From Vitellaria paradoxa (lineage: Eukaryota > Streptophyta > Magnoliopsida > Ericales > Sapotaceae), in contig CM034233.1 of NCBI GenBank assembly GCA_019916065.1, positions 46,499,034-46,563,033 on the forward strand: DNA of 64,000 nt. The letters are read 5' to 3'. Made by a program: the position numbers and the translations under genes. Positions 1-11,523 of this stretch are shown here, piece by piece. The notes below the pieces were generated by a model that saw only the letters and a list, made by a program, of their open reading frames with translations, was not told the origin of the DNA and ran no database searches. How positions within the stretch are numbered: the first letter of the stretch is position 1; each line of letters starts with the position of its first letter.

Positions 1-421
1 ATTGGGGAAGATGTATGGAGGTGGCATGATCCGGGAATCAAGCTAACTTTTTGACAAATTTAAACAATCATGCTAGCTTTTTGTCGGGAAATAATTTAGA
101 GCAACTATTCATGAGTCAATTCATTGAGTGATAAAGTGAGTTGAAATGAGTTGAGGTGAGTCAAAGAAAAGGGTTGACCCATGGGTTAATGATCTTGGTT
201 TGAACCAAATAAGTAATTGGGCTAAGAAGTGTTTGGATAAAAATTTTAGAAATTCTACATTAAACTCCCACATAGGGTGAAATTTAATCCGAAAAATTTT
301 CCAACTAATTTTTATCATTCCAAAAATTTTTAAATGCTCAATTTTCTAGATTTTTACTATAATAAATATCACTACCACACTTAAATAATTTAATTAAGGA
401 AAAAAAATTCAGGTTATTACA
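1..421 (-). repeat. LTR 1 of the tandem array (partial, 3' LTR in element orientation)
   Basis: The last 421 bp (plus-strand sense) of the family-A LTR, ending ...TTATTACA just before the polypurine tract. By eye it is identical to 8307-8727, including the absence of a 176-bp block that is present in LTR 3. The rest of this LTR lies left of the window. Confidence 0.9.
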
Positions 422-434
422 ATCCACCCCCCTT
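422..434 (-). other. Polypurine tract, copy 1
   Basis: On the minus strand this is an AAGGGGGGTGGA-type purine run directly abutting the LTR, which starts TGTAATAACC. It would prime plus-strand synthesis. The same tract is at 8728-8740 in copy 2. Confidence 0.8.
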
Positions 435-471
435 AAATAAATTTCGTCCCAAAATTTACATAAAGCATGAC

Positions 472-1659
472 TCAAATGTTAAACAAATGAGGATATCGTT
501 CACGCATAACAGACTCACGCTCCCAGGTGGATTCCTCCACACCAAGGTGCCTCCACAACACTCGAACCAATGGAATGGTTTTACCTCGTAGGACTTGTTC
601 ACGTCGATCCTCAATCTTAACCGGTTGTTGTTCAAATGTAACATCTTGCTTAATATCAAGTTCAGTCCAATCAATCACGTGACTCGGGTCAGGTTCATAC
701 TTTCGAAGCATGGATACATGAAATACATCATGAACACGTGATAGTTGAGGTGATAGAGCTAGCTGATATGCAACCTGCCCAACCTTTGCAAGAATTTCGA
801 ATGGTCCAATATATCGAGGAGCTAACTTCCCCTTTTTCCCGAATCGTACGACTCCTTGACGTGGGGAAACTCGAAGAAAGACATGATCTCCAACCTCAAA
901 CTCCAAAGGTCGTCTTCGTCGGTCAGCGTAGCTTTTCTGATGACTCTGGGCAGTAAGTAGACGTTGACGAATGATAGCAATCTTTTCTGATGTTTGCTTG
1001 ATCAGGTCGGGTCCTATCATCACCGATTCTCCTACCTCGGTCCAACACAGAGGAGAGCGACATGGCCTCCCATATAATGCCTCATAAGGTGCCATTCCAA
1101 TACTTGCTTGATAGCTGTTGTTATACACAAACTCTATCAATGGCAAGTGTTCTTCCCAGTTTCCTTTAAAGTCTAATATGCAAGCACGAAGCTTATCTTC
1201 CAATGTCTGAATTAACCGTTCTGACTGTCCATTCGTCTGAGGGTGAAATGATGTGCTAAAGTTCAATTTAGTGCCTAAAGCCTCTTGCAGACTCTTCCAA
1301 AATTGAGCTGTGAATAATGGATCTCGGTCAGATACTATGGAGACTGGTGTTCCGTGAAGCCGGATGATCTCGCGAATATATAGCTGGCTGCGCTTTTGGA
1401 GTGTGTCGGTAGTGTTCACTGGTAAAAAATGCGCTGACTTTGTTAATCGATCAATAATAACCCATATAGAGTTATTTTTCTTCAACGTCTTAGGTAAGCC
1501 CACGACGAAATCCATCGTAATGTGCTCCCACTTCCATTCGGACACAGGTAAAGGTTGGAGTAATCCAGCTAGTTTCTGGTGTTCTGCTTTGATTTGCTGA
1601 CAAGCAAGACATTTAGCTACGAATCGAGCAACATCCTTCTTCATTCCCTTCCACCAATA
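472..1659 (-). pseudogene. Integrase with chromodomain-like tail, copy 1
   Basis: The integrase core and tail of the gypsy polyprotein, 390 codons after an in-frame TAG (1657-1659). The CLAC of the zinc-binding HHCC module lies near the start. Catalytic acidic residues are visible in the contexts ITMDFVVGLP, IVSDRDPLF and NGQSERL. The GPFEIL and VFHVSML motifs of the C-terminal domain follow, then a chromodomain-like end (WRHLGVEESTWERE). The TAG falls at the expected glutamine or arginine before YWW and separates this part from the upstream half of the zinc finger. It differs from copy 2 at two nearby bases, giving LA here and PT there after HQK. Confidence 0.92.
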
Positions 1660-3217
1660 CTATCGTGCTAAATCACGGTACATCTTCGTACTTCCAGGGT
1701 GAATGGCAAATCTTGAATTATGGAACTCATGCAATATCTCCTTTCGAAGGCCATCAGAATTCGGGACATACAACCTTCCACAATGCTGTAGTCCTTGATC
1801 AGAGCGAAGTGTCCATCCTTCTATAATCTCTCCAGACAAGATTTGAGCTACCATCTTCTTGCATTCTTCATCATGTTGTTGCGCATCGATCACCTTAGTA
1901 ATTATCGAGGGAATTGCCATCAGAGAACAACTTGTCACTATAGCATTTCCCTGATCAAATCTGATCTCAAATTCATTCACCGATTCTAGCATCTTCCATT
2001 CCCATACTGCCAAATTCGCCAATGTTGAATGTGATTTCCTACTGAGTGCATCTGCTACAACATTCGCCTTTCCTGGATGATACTGAAGGGTGAAATCGAA
2101 ATCCTCCAGATATTCCATCCAGCGTCGTTGTCGCAGGTTCAGGTCTCGTTGGGTGAACAGATATTTCAGACTCTTGTGATCTGAAAAGACTTCAAACTTT
2201 TCACCGTACAAATAATGTCTCCAAAGTTTCAATGCAAAAACAATTGCGACCAATTCTAGATCGTGGGTTGGATAGTTCTTCTCATGGTTTCTCAATTGTC
2301 GAGAACCATAAGCGACTACATGGTCTAATTGCATTAGTACACAACCCAATCCTTCTCTTGAGGCATCACAGTATACTGTATACCCTACCCCTCGTTCTGG
2401 TATGATTAGAACTGGGGCTTGAGTCAATCAAGCCTTCAACTCTTGAAAAGCTCTTTCACATTTCTCATCCCAAACAAACTTGACATCCTTGCGGATTAAT
2501 CGTATCATGGGTGCAGCAATTCAAGAAAAGTCCTTAATGAACCGTCGGTAGTACCCTGCCAAACCGAGGAAACTTCTTATCTCGAAGACTGTCTTCGGTT
2601 GCTTCCAGCTCATTACGGCTTCTACTTTCGTTGGGTCTACTGCAACACCATCTGTTGAGACTATATGTCCCAAGAATGGTATTTTTGTTAGCCAAAACTC
2701 ACATTTGCTAGCTTTGGCATACAGTTGGTGATCTAATAAAGTTTGTAAGACAATACGAAGGTGCTGTTCATGCTCCCGTTCATCCTTTGAATAAATAAGT
2801 ATGTCGTCAATAAAGACTACAACAAACTTATCCAGGTATGGACGGAAAACACGATTCATAAGATCCATAAATGCTGCTGGTGCATTGGTGAGTCCAAAAG
2901 GCATAACCACGAACTCGTAGTGCCCATATCTCGTATGGAAAGCTGTCTTTGGAATGTCTTCCTCTCAGATACATAATTGATGGTATCCTGATCGAAGATC
3001 GATCTTAGAGAAGAACAGTGAACCCCTCAATTGATCAAATAAATCATCTATTCGTGGCAAGGGGTATTTATTCTTAATAGTGACTCTGTTCAGCTTTCTG
3101 TAATCAATACATAGCCGCAAACTTCCATCTTTCTTCTTTGCAAAAAAACTAACGCTCCCCAGGGGGAAACACTGGGTCGAATGAATCCTAGCTGGAGCAA
3201 TTCTTCAAGTTGTACTT
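1660..3217 (-). pseudogene. Reverse transcriptase-RNase H, copy 1 (stops and frameshifts)
   Basis: RT carries [12 protein letters not shown] and the catalytic VFIDDIL. RNase H carries [23 protein letters not shown] and VVADALSR, so its acidic residues look intact. The HHCC region ([13 protein letters not shown]) follows. The frame is broken by TGA at 2965-2967, 2521-2523 and 2428-2430, and by length changes in the first 100 bp of RT (a T run near 3225 and another near 3140). Each TGA sits where relatives of the family usually have an arginine, which fits CGA to TGA change. All lesions are shared with copy 2. Confidence 0.92.
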
Positions 3218-5119
3218 TTAAAAATCTTGAAGTTCTGCTGGTGCCATTCGGTAAGGGGCTACTGAAATTGGTGCAACCCCTGGCTGTAGATCTATACGAA
3301 AATCTATTTCTCGCCGAGGTGGCAAACCTGGAAGCTCCTTGGGAAAAACATCTGGGAACTCACAAACTACTCGAGGGAGAGTAGTCTGTGGAAGCTCCTC
3401 ATTCAAAGTCAAATTGGCTAGCAAGCTATTTAATTGCCTACAACCTCGAGAATGTACTGGGGATATAATTGGATCTTCTCGAGAATCTCCTTGGATACAG
3501 AATCGAGCTCCCGATGGCAGAATAGCCGAGACACGCTTCAGATGACAATCAATAATTGCTTGGTGTAAAGACAACCAGTCCATTCCTAGAATGACATCGT
3601 AGGTGTTCATATCCAACCAGATAAGATCACATTCTACTATGATCTCTCCGAATTGGATCGCACAAGATCTAGTGATCTTATTTGCCACAGTGTTATTTCC
3701 CAGAGGGGAATCAATAGTTAAGGTTCCATTCAATTCCTCTGGTATTAACTTCAATGAACATGCACATTTGGATGATATAAAGGAATGCGAAGCGCCAGTA
3801 TCAACTAGGATTACCACCCAAGTACTAAAGAGTAATAAGGTAACCTGAATAACTGTGTTTTCTGGTATCGCTGTAATGGGTTCTGGTGCTTCCAAATGGT
3901 TAAGTGCAAACACGCGTCCCTGCGGAACATTATTATCCCTTCTTGGCCCTGATCCTCCTCCACCACGACCTTGTCCTCCGCCATTGTTCTTCTGTTGTCT
4001 TCCTTGCTGGTTCATGTTAGGATTCTGAAAAGGTGGTCTTTGTTGGAAACGTGGTTGTGGAGGTGGGTACGTGATTCGTGCTGGTCCTGGATTCTGTAAA
4101 TTCTGTTGATTTTGCTTGGGGTACGTCATTGCCCTCTGAGGACAATCCCTTTTAAAATGCCCAAGTTGCCCACACTGGTAACAGGCATTTGGATCCTTTT
4201 GCTGATGTCGAGGTTGACTCCCTCCTCCATTTTTCTTTTGCGGTTGGCCACCATACTGTTTGTTGTTTTCAAAGAATCTACCTCGTTTTTGTCCAACATT
4301 TTTATTTTGCCTCATGATTGAACCCTTGAACGTTGATCCCTTGAGCTTGGCTGTGTCTTGCATTTCCATTTCCACAGCAATGGCTGCCCTCACAGCTACA
4401 GCATAAGAAGTGTGCATCATACCAATGATTCTCCCTCGAATGTTAGTCCGCAAGCCCCATGTAAACTGATCGGCCTTTGCTTTGTCAGTTAAATTCAAAT
4501 TTTGGGCATACTTGGACAGGCTAGCGAACATTGCTTCGTACTGCATAACGGCCATGCCACGCTGCTTCAAGGATAAAAACTCCCGTGTCTTAGCATCCTT
4601 GAAAGTTTGTGGAAAGAAATGATCCATGAACAATTCTTCAAATCTTTCCCAGGTCATGGTTGCAAGGTCGTGACTTCCCTTAACGAAAGTCCACCATTCA
4701 TATGCATCACCCCGTAGCCGGAACGTTGCCAGGGTTATCTTAGTAGCATGACAGGTTATTCCCATAGTCTCTAAAATACGAGAGACTTCTTTGAACCAAT
4801 TCTCAGCTGCTACTGGTTCGGGTTCGCCATGAAATGATGGTGGGTCATACCGTAAGAAGTTTCTCAGGTCATCATCATGCCTTCTTACTGGTGGTATCAC
4901 TGGTGCTACTCCCGCTACAGCCGCTGCCGGCATTGCCGCCGGTGCTCATGGATTCATCTGTATGAATTGGGCCATAACTGTCGCCATATCCCGGATAGCT
5001 TGGGCCATCTCGTTGGTAACGTTGGTGGTGGTTGCCGATTGTGCATTTGTTGGTTGCGATTGTGCCCCATTTCGGCTATTGTTTCGGGGTCGTCCACGGC
5101 CTCTTCCGGTGTTTTCCAT
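3218..5119 (-). pseudogene. Gag-protease, copy 1 (internal stop)
   Basis: The likely start is the ATG at 5117-5119, which opens an RG-rich N-terminus. After about 57 codons there is a TGA (4946-4948), and the frame then stays open to 3218. Gag has the usual chromovirus capsid-like region (FLRYDPPSFHGE onwards), a CCHC zinc knuckle (CYQCGQLGHFKRDC, about 4138-4179) and an RG/GQ-rich linker. The aspartic protease motif ILVDTGASHSFIS lies near 3790. The RT junction just after PAELQDF is frameshifted. Copy 2 carries the same stop, so it predates the duplication. Confidence 0.92.
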
Positions 5120-5221
5120 TCTATATAAGATTGACGGGTTAGTTGGTACTTACACATAAACACACGCAATAAGTATAAAAATACCCAATCCCCACTACCC
5201 TTAGGTAAATTGTAAACCTAT

Positions 5222-5234
5222 GGCTCTGATACCA
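5222..5234 (-). other. Primer-binding site (tRNA-iMet type), copy 1
   Basis: On the minus strand it reads TGGTATCAGAGCC, complementary to the 3' end of initiator Met tRNA and typical of plant gypsy elements. It lies 3 bp inside the LTR end (...CGTGACA). The copy-2 site is 13528-13540. Confidence 0.93.
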
Positions 5235-5975
5235 AGCTGTCACGTCCCAGATTTTTATAACCGAATGCCCAGGGGTGACTTGGGATTTATTTGTTAGGTA
5301 TAAAAATAAGATGATAATAACACGCTGTCACACCCAGAATTTTTCTCCAAATTGGGGTTGACCTGCAAAAATTTAAGATATTCAAAATCCCTTGTTTATC
5401 CCAAACAATATTTATAAGTCATTGGACTAAACCATTTGATGGGATTTCAATTACAGGGCACAAAATAAAGATGGAGAAAAATATTACAGAGCCATCTAAG
5501 TGTCCCAACCACGCGATTAACATTACATACCAAATAAAAGCAAATTAGGTCTATGCTTAATAATTACAATCATCTAACAATTGTTACAGACAAAAATTAA
5601 AGTCCTCCAGCTCTGCGCAGGAAAGAAGAAAAAATAAATAACTCTTCTGATGGAATATTTAAGAGAAATTAATCTCTTTCCAGCTCATCTTCTGTATCCC
5701 TGTGCTTAATATCCTGAAAAAAATATTCCCACAAGGGGTGAGCTACTAAAGCCCAGTAATCAGAATCTCCTAGGTGCCTATATGCAGTGATTGTAATACT
5801 ACACTGTATTAAGTGAATGTGTTTAGGTGGCATACTATTTATGCAACAATTAATTCAATAGATCTCAACTGAATAATGTAAATTATACTTACAACGGTTC
5901 GATGAAACCGTCACCGTAACTACTATTTTACTTACATGTAAAATAGTTAAATACTGATGTGTATACCACAATGAA

Positions 5976-6050
5976 GTCTGTGTCGCAGTGGTAGGGATCT
6001 CAGATTTAGATCTTCAAGGTCTCGGGATCAAACCCCGTAGCGATACAGGT
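5976..6050 (+). repeat. tRNA-like module 1 in LTR 2
   Basis: About 75 bp with an A-box-like TGTCGCAGTGGT and a B-box-like GGGATCAAACCCC at tRNA-like spacing. It sits on the strand opposite to the element's coding strand. It is conserved at 14282-14356 and, inverted, at 27734-27810. It departs from box consensus and from cloverleaf pairing and is not called as a tRNA gene. A SINE-type head or old tRNA insertion is an inference. Confidence 0.5.
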
Positions 6051-6052
6051 TT

Positions 6053-6094
<42 letters not shown>

Positions 6095-6818
6095 TAAAAT
6101 ATTAATCGAGAGGAATTAAATATAATTAAATAATTCCAACACATCATTCATACATAACAAGAGAGATTGCTGGTCACAGTAAAATTTTGTAAAGGAGTTT
6201 AATCTAAATCTTCCTAAGATAATCATACTCCTATCCTCCTCCACCCCCAGCCTTGGGAACCAGTGACTTTACGGGCTTAGCATCCAATGCATACCGACGG
6301 TGTCACCTACCAAAAACCTAGCCGTCGCGACCGGCTACCTGACTGGCCAGGTCAGAAGGGAGCATCTCCCAAATAAAATGCATGTTCCCATCTTCATCTA
6401 AAAGGCCATTTCTACCCATCCATCACCCCATTGCCAAAAATAGCTTTAGCACCAAGTGCCTTAATTTCTTCTCACCCTTTTACATTCCAAGGGTACCTTG
6501 TATGGAAATCAGACATTTTTAATAACAACCGGCAATATTCCCGGGCGATGAATCAAAAGTGAGATTATTCAGTCACATGCAGTATATTTTTAAGCACTTT
6601 ATCTATATCCATACTTTAATAGTAATTCTCAATAAATCAAAGATTTAACATAGTCATCAATATCATTATCACAAAGGTAGGCACTATATGTAAATTAACA
6701 ATTAGTAAGTAAAAAAAAAAATTTAGAATACAAATTAGTATTTTAGTTAATTGTTTTGACAAGTTTACCGTACCAAATTTGATAAGAATAAAATTATTTC
6801 TAATGGTATATTAATTAG

Positions 6819-6893
6819 GCCGAGGTTGGTAGCTTAGTGGGTGGGCGACCCTAGTTGCGATTTAAATTCGCAAGTTCGAGCCTCATTGGCTGC
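6819..6893 (+). repeat. tRNA-like module 2 in LTR 2
   Basis: It carries TAGCTTAGTGGG at 6830-6841, which fits the Pol III A-box pattern TRGCNNAGYNGG at every position, and GTTCGAGCC at 6874-6882, close to the B box. The spacing of about 33 bp is tRNA-like. It is conserved at 15124-15198 and, inverted, at 26928-27002 in the diverged solo LTR, so it is a stable part of this LTR family. Confidence 0.6.
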
Positions 6894-8727
6894 AAATCTC
6901 GGTTTTTGCTCCTTTTACCAAATTTTGCTCCTTTTACCTCATTGGCTCCTTTTACCTTTAATTTTTAGCAAAATTGATAAGTTTTATTTTATTCAAAAAT
7001 AATTTAAATAAATTTCCAATCATCATCTTATTTATAACCAAACCCTTATCATAGGTTTTTGGCTTCAAGATGTCCACAAATATCCACAGAATTATTCCAA
7101 TGTTTAGGAATGTATTAAATGAGTTTCATTAAATTCACTTAATCATAAAAATATAGTTATATAACTTGCTAGGTTGACAAAACAATGCCTAAAAATAAAT
7201 CAAATTCATTTAAGAAAGACCAAATGAGAAAAGAACAAGTCCATTGTTTCTTTTGGGCATTTTATCAAATACTAGCATTTTAGTTTGAATAAGTCATCCA
7301 ACTATCCATGATGAAACTGATTATCTAAGTCAATTATCATCAATATTAGAGTGTCAAATAATACATAATATCTAGTTTAAAATAATTTCATATCAATAGA
7401 AATTATTAACATGACAATAACTAACAGAAAGAAATTGAAAATTTAAATAAATCTTTAGACATAATATTCTAAACAAATCCAAACAAGCATCAATTAAAGC
7501 TAAGCAGAATAGCAGCTTGAAAGAAAATTCATATAAAATAGAGCAGGACTCCAATATCTATAAACTTTATATCTGTAGAACTAGACTTCAAGACCTACAA
7601 CTTTCATGTTTTACACTTTTCAAAATTCTAAGGTCTAAAGGTACAAAAACAGCTTTGAATTCAGTTTGTTCAGAAAATACAGTTTTACACGTGCTCAGTA
7701 TTTTGGGCATAACTTTTGACTCACAAATCGGATTGATGCAATTCTTTTTGGGTTGAAAAGAAAACTGAAAGGGCTACAACTTTCGTGTTTTAGCCGAAGC
7801 CTAATTCCACCGTTTTAGAGATCAGAAGCACATAAGAAGTTACAAATAGAGAGCTGTCAGCATACTGAGTTACATCAGTCAAAATTTTGGCTTCCCTACC
7901 CCCAATATACGGGTATTTATTTTTATCACAATCAAGTTTCACACTTCAAACCAGAAAATGCATCAAATATATTTTAGGAGGTTCATCATCCTGCCTCAAT
8001 GAAGATATTAATGACCAAGTCTGAGAAGGAAAAATGAGTTAGCTTTGAACACCACCCAAATTGGAAAATTCCAAGCCTTTCTTCTTCCTCCAAGCAACAC
8101 CAAATCTTCAGCCTCACTAATTAATAATTTATTATTATTTCTCTCTTATTTTCTTCTCTTTGAAGATACAATTTATAGGGAGTGTAGAGAAAATTATTGG
8201 TGGAGAAAAAAATCAACTAAGGTAAGATCATGCCTATACAATTGGTAGCATGATCCAAGAATCATGCTTACTTTTTGACTATCTAACCATATCATTTAAG
8301 AAAAGCATTGGGGAAGATGTATGGAGGTGGCATGATCCGGGAATCAAGCTAACTTTTTGACAAATTTAAACAATCATGCTAGCTTTTTGTCGGGAAATAA
8401 TTTAGAGCAACTATTCATGAGTCAATTCATTGAGTGATAAAGTGAGTTGAAATGAGTTGAGGTGAGTCAAAGAAAAGGGTTGACCCATGGGTTAATGATC
8501 TTGGTTTGAACCAAATAAGTAATTGGGCTAAGAAGTGTTTGGATAAAAATTTTAGAAATTCTACATTAAACTCCCACATAGGGTGAAATTTAATCCGAAA
8601 AATTTTCCAACTAATTTTTATCATTCCAAAAATTTTTAAATGCTCAATTTTCTAGATTTTTACTATAATAAATATCACTACCACACTTAAATAATTTAAT
8701 TAAGGAAAAAAAATTCAGGTTATTACA

Positions 8728-8740
8728 ATCCACCCCCCTT
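8728..8740 (-). other. Polypurine tract, copy 2
   Basis: Same purine run as 422-434, abutting the end of the central LTR. Confidence 0.8.
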
Positions 8741-8777
8741 AAATAAATTTCGTCCCAAAATTTACATAAAGCATGAC

Positions 8778-9965
8778 TCAAATGTTAAACAAATGAGGAT
8801 ATCGTTCACGCATAACAGACTCACGCTCCCAGGTGGATTCCTCCACACCAAGGTGCCTCCACAACACTCGAACCAATGGAATGGTTTTACCTCGTAGGAC
8901 TTGTTCACGTCGATCCTCAATCTTAACCGGTTGTTGTTCAAATGTAACATCTTGCTTAATATCAAGTTCAGTCCAATCAATCACGTGACTCGGGTCAGGT
9001 TCATACTTTCGAAGCATGGATACATGAAATACATCATGAACACGTGATAGTTGAGGTGATAGAGCTAGCTGATATGCAACCTGCCCAACCTTTGCAAGAA
9101 TTTCGAATGGTCCAATATATCGAGGAGCTAACTTCCCCTTTTTCCCGAATCGTACGACTCCTTGACGTGGGGAAACTCGAAGAAAGACATGATCTCCAAC
9201 CTCAAACTCCAAAGGTCGTCTTCGTCGGTCAGCGTAGCTTTTCTGATGACTCTGGGCAGTAAGTAGACGTTGACGAATGATAGCAATCTTTTCTGATGTT
9301 TGCTTGATCAGGTCGGGTCCTATCATCACCGATTCTCCTACCTCGGTCCAACACAGAGGAGAGCGACATGGCCTCCCATATAATGCCTCATAAGGTGCCA
9401 TTCCAATACTTGCTTGATAGCTGTTGTTATACACAAACTCTATCAATGGCAAGTGTTCTTCCCAGTTTCCTTTAAAGTCTAATATGCAAGCACGAAGCTT
9501 ATCTTCCAATGTCTGAATTAACCGTTCTGACTGTCCATTCGTCTGAGGGTGAAATGATGTGCTAAAGTTCAATTTAGTGCCTAAAGCCTCTTGCAGACTC
9601 TTCCAAAATTGAGCTGTGAATAATGGATCTCGGTCAGATACTATGGAGACTGGTGTTCCGTGAAGCCGGATGATCTCGCGAATATATAGCTGGCTGCGCT
9701 TTTGGAGTGTGTCGGTAGTGTTCACTGGTAAAAAATGCGCTGACTTTGTTAATCGATCAATAATAACCCATATAGAGTTATTTTTCTTCAACGTCTTAGG
9801 TAAGCCCACGACGAAATCCATCGTAATGTGCTCCCACTTCCATTCGGACACAGGTAAAGGTTGGAGTAATCCAGTTGGTTTCTGGTGTTCTGCTTTGATT
9901 TGCTGACAAGCAAGACATTTAGCTACGAATCGAGCAACATCCTTCTTCATTCCCTTCCACCAATA
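8778..9965 (-). pseudogene. Integrase with chromodomain-like tail, copy 2
   Basis: Same architecture and the same upstream TAG (9963-9965) as copy 1. The only coding difference I found is near 9873-9880, where two transitions change LA to PT. The near-identity shows that the unit duplicated recently compared with the age of the lesions. Confidence 0.92.
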
Positions 9966-11523
9966 CTATCGTGCTAAATCACGGTACATCTTCGTACTTC
10001 CAGGGTGAATGGCAAATCTTGAATTATGGAACTCATGCAATATCTCCTTTCGAAGGCCATCAGAATTCGGGACATACAACCTTCCACAATGCTGTAGTCC
10101 TTGATCAGAGCGAAGTGTCCATCCTTCTATAATCTCTCCAGACAAGATTTGAGCTACCATCTTCTTGCATTCTTCATCATGTTGTTGCGCATCGATCACC
10201 TTAGTAATTATCGAGGGAATTGCCATCAGAGAACAACTTGTCACTATAGCATTTCCCTGATCAAATCTGATCTCAAATTCATTCACCGATTCTAGCATCT
10301 TCCATTCCCATACTGCCAAATTCGCCAATGTTGAATGTGATTTCCTACTGAGTGCATCTGCTACAACATTCGCCTTTCCTGGATGATACTGAAGGGTGAA
10401 ATCGAAATCCTCCAGATATTCCATCCAGCGTCGTTGTCGCAGGTTCAGGTCTCGTTGGGTGAACAGATATTTCAGACTCTTGTGATCTGAAAAGACTTCA
10501 AACTTTTCACCGTACAAATAATGTCTCCAAAGTTTCAATGCAAAAACAATTGCGACCAATTCTAGATCGTGGGTTGGATAGTTCTTCTCATGGTTTCTCA
10601 ATTGTCGAGAACCATAAGCGACTACATGGTCTAATTGCATTAGTACACAACCCAATCCTTCTCTTGAGGCATCACAGTATACTGTATACCCTACCCCTCG
10701 TTCTGGTATGATTAGAACTGGGGCTTGAGTCAATCAAGCCTTCAACTCTTGAAAAGCTCTTTCACATTTCTCATCCCAAACAAACTTGACATCCTTGCGG
10801 ATTAATCGTATCATGGGTGCAGCAATTCAAGAAAAGTCCTTAATGAACCGTCGGTAGTACCCTGCCAAACCGAGGAAACTTCTTATCTCGAAGACTGTCT
10901 TCGGTTGCTTCCAGCTCATTACGGCTTCTACTTTCGTTGGGTCTACTGCAACACCATCTGTTGAGACTATATGTCCCAAGAATGGTATTTTTGTTAGCCA
11001 AAACTCACATTTGCTAGCTTTGGCATACAGTTGGTGATCTAATAAAGTTTGTAAGACAATACGAAGGTGCTGTTCATGCTCCCGTTCATCCTTTGAATAA
11101 ATAAGTATGTCGTCAATAAAGACTACAACAAACTTATCCAGGTATGGACGGAAAACACGATTCATAAGATCCATAAATGCTGCTGGTGCATTGGTGAGTC
11201 CAAAAGGCATAACCACGAACTCGTAGTGCCCATATCTCGTATGGAAAGCTGTCTTTGGAATGTCTTCCTCTCAGATACATAATTGATGGTATCCTGATCG
11301 AAGATCGATCTTAGAGAAGAACAGTGAACCCCTCAATTGATCAAATAAATCATCTATTCGTGGCAAGGGGTATTTATTCTTAATAGTGACTCTGTTCAGC
11401 TTTCTGTAATCAATACATAGCCGCAAACTTCCATCTTTCTTCTTTGCAAAAAAACTAACGCTCCCCAGGGGGAAACACTGGGTCGAATGAATCCTAGCTG
11501 GAGCAATTCTTCAAGTTGTACTT
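9966..11523 (-). pseudogene. Reverse transcriptase-RNase H, copy 2
   Basis: Carries the same TGA codons as copy 1, at 11271-11273, 10827-10829 and 10734-10736, and the same early frameshifts. The catalytic IDD and the RNase H acidic residues are retained. No difference from copy 1 was seen by eye. Confidence 0.92.

Larger units (their letters stand above)
5238..8727 (-). repeat. LTR 2, shared central LTR of the tandem array (3490 bp)
   Basis: The plus strand begins TGTCACG and ends TTATTACA (TG...CA). It is the 5' LTR of copy 1 and the 3' LTR of copy 2. From 5238 to about 8389 it is nearly identical to LTR 3 (a few single-base changes and short indels). From 8390 to 8727 it matches LTR 1 and differs from LTR 3 at about six bases, and it lacks the same 176-bp block as LTR 1 at 8389/8390. 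It contains two tRNA-like modules and an AT microsatellite near 6058-6085. Confidence 0.93.

Noticed and set aside
738..956. Plus-strand ORFs over the integrase and gag regions
   Set aside because: They are reverse-strand shadows of the retrotransposon coding frames and repeat exactly 8306 bp later.
5976..6050. A functional tRNA gene
   Set aside because: Box motifs are only approximate, stems do not pair convincingly, and the unit recurs in every LTR of the family.
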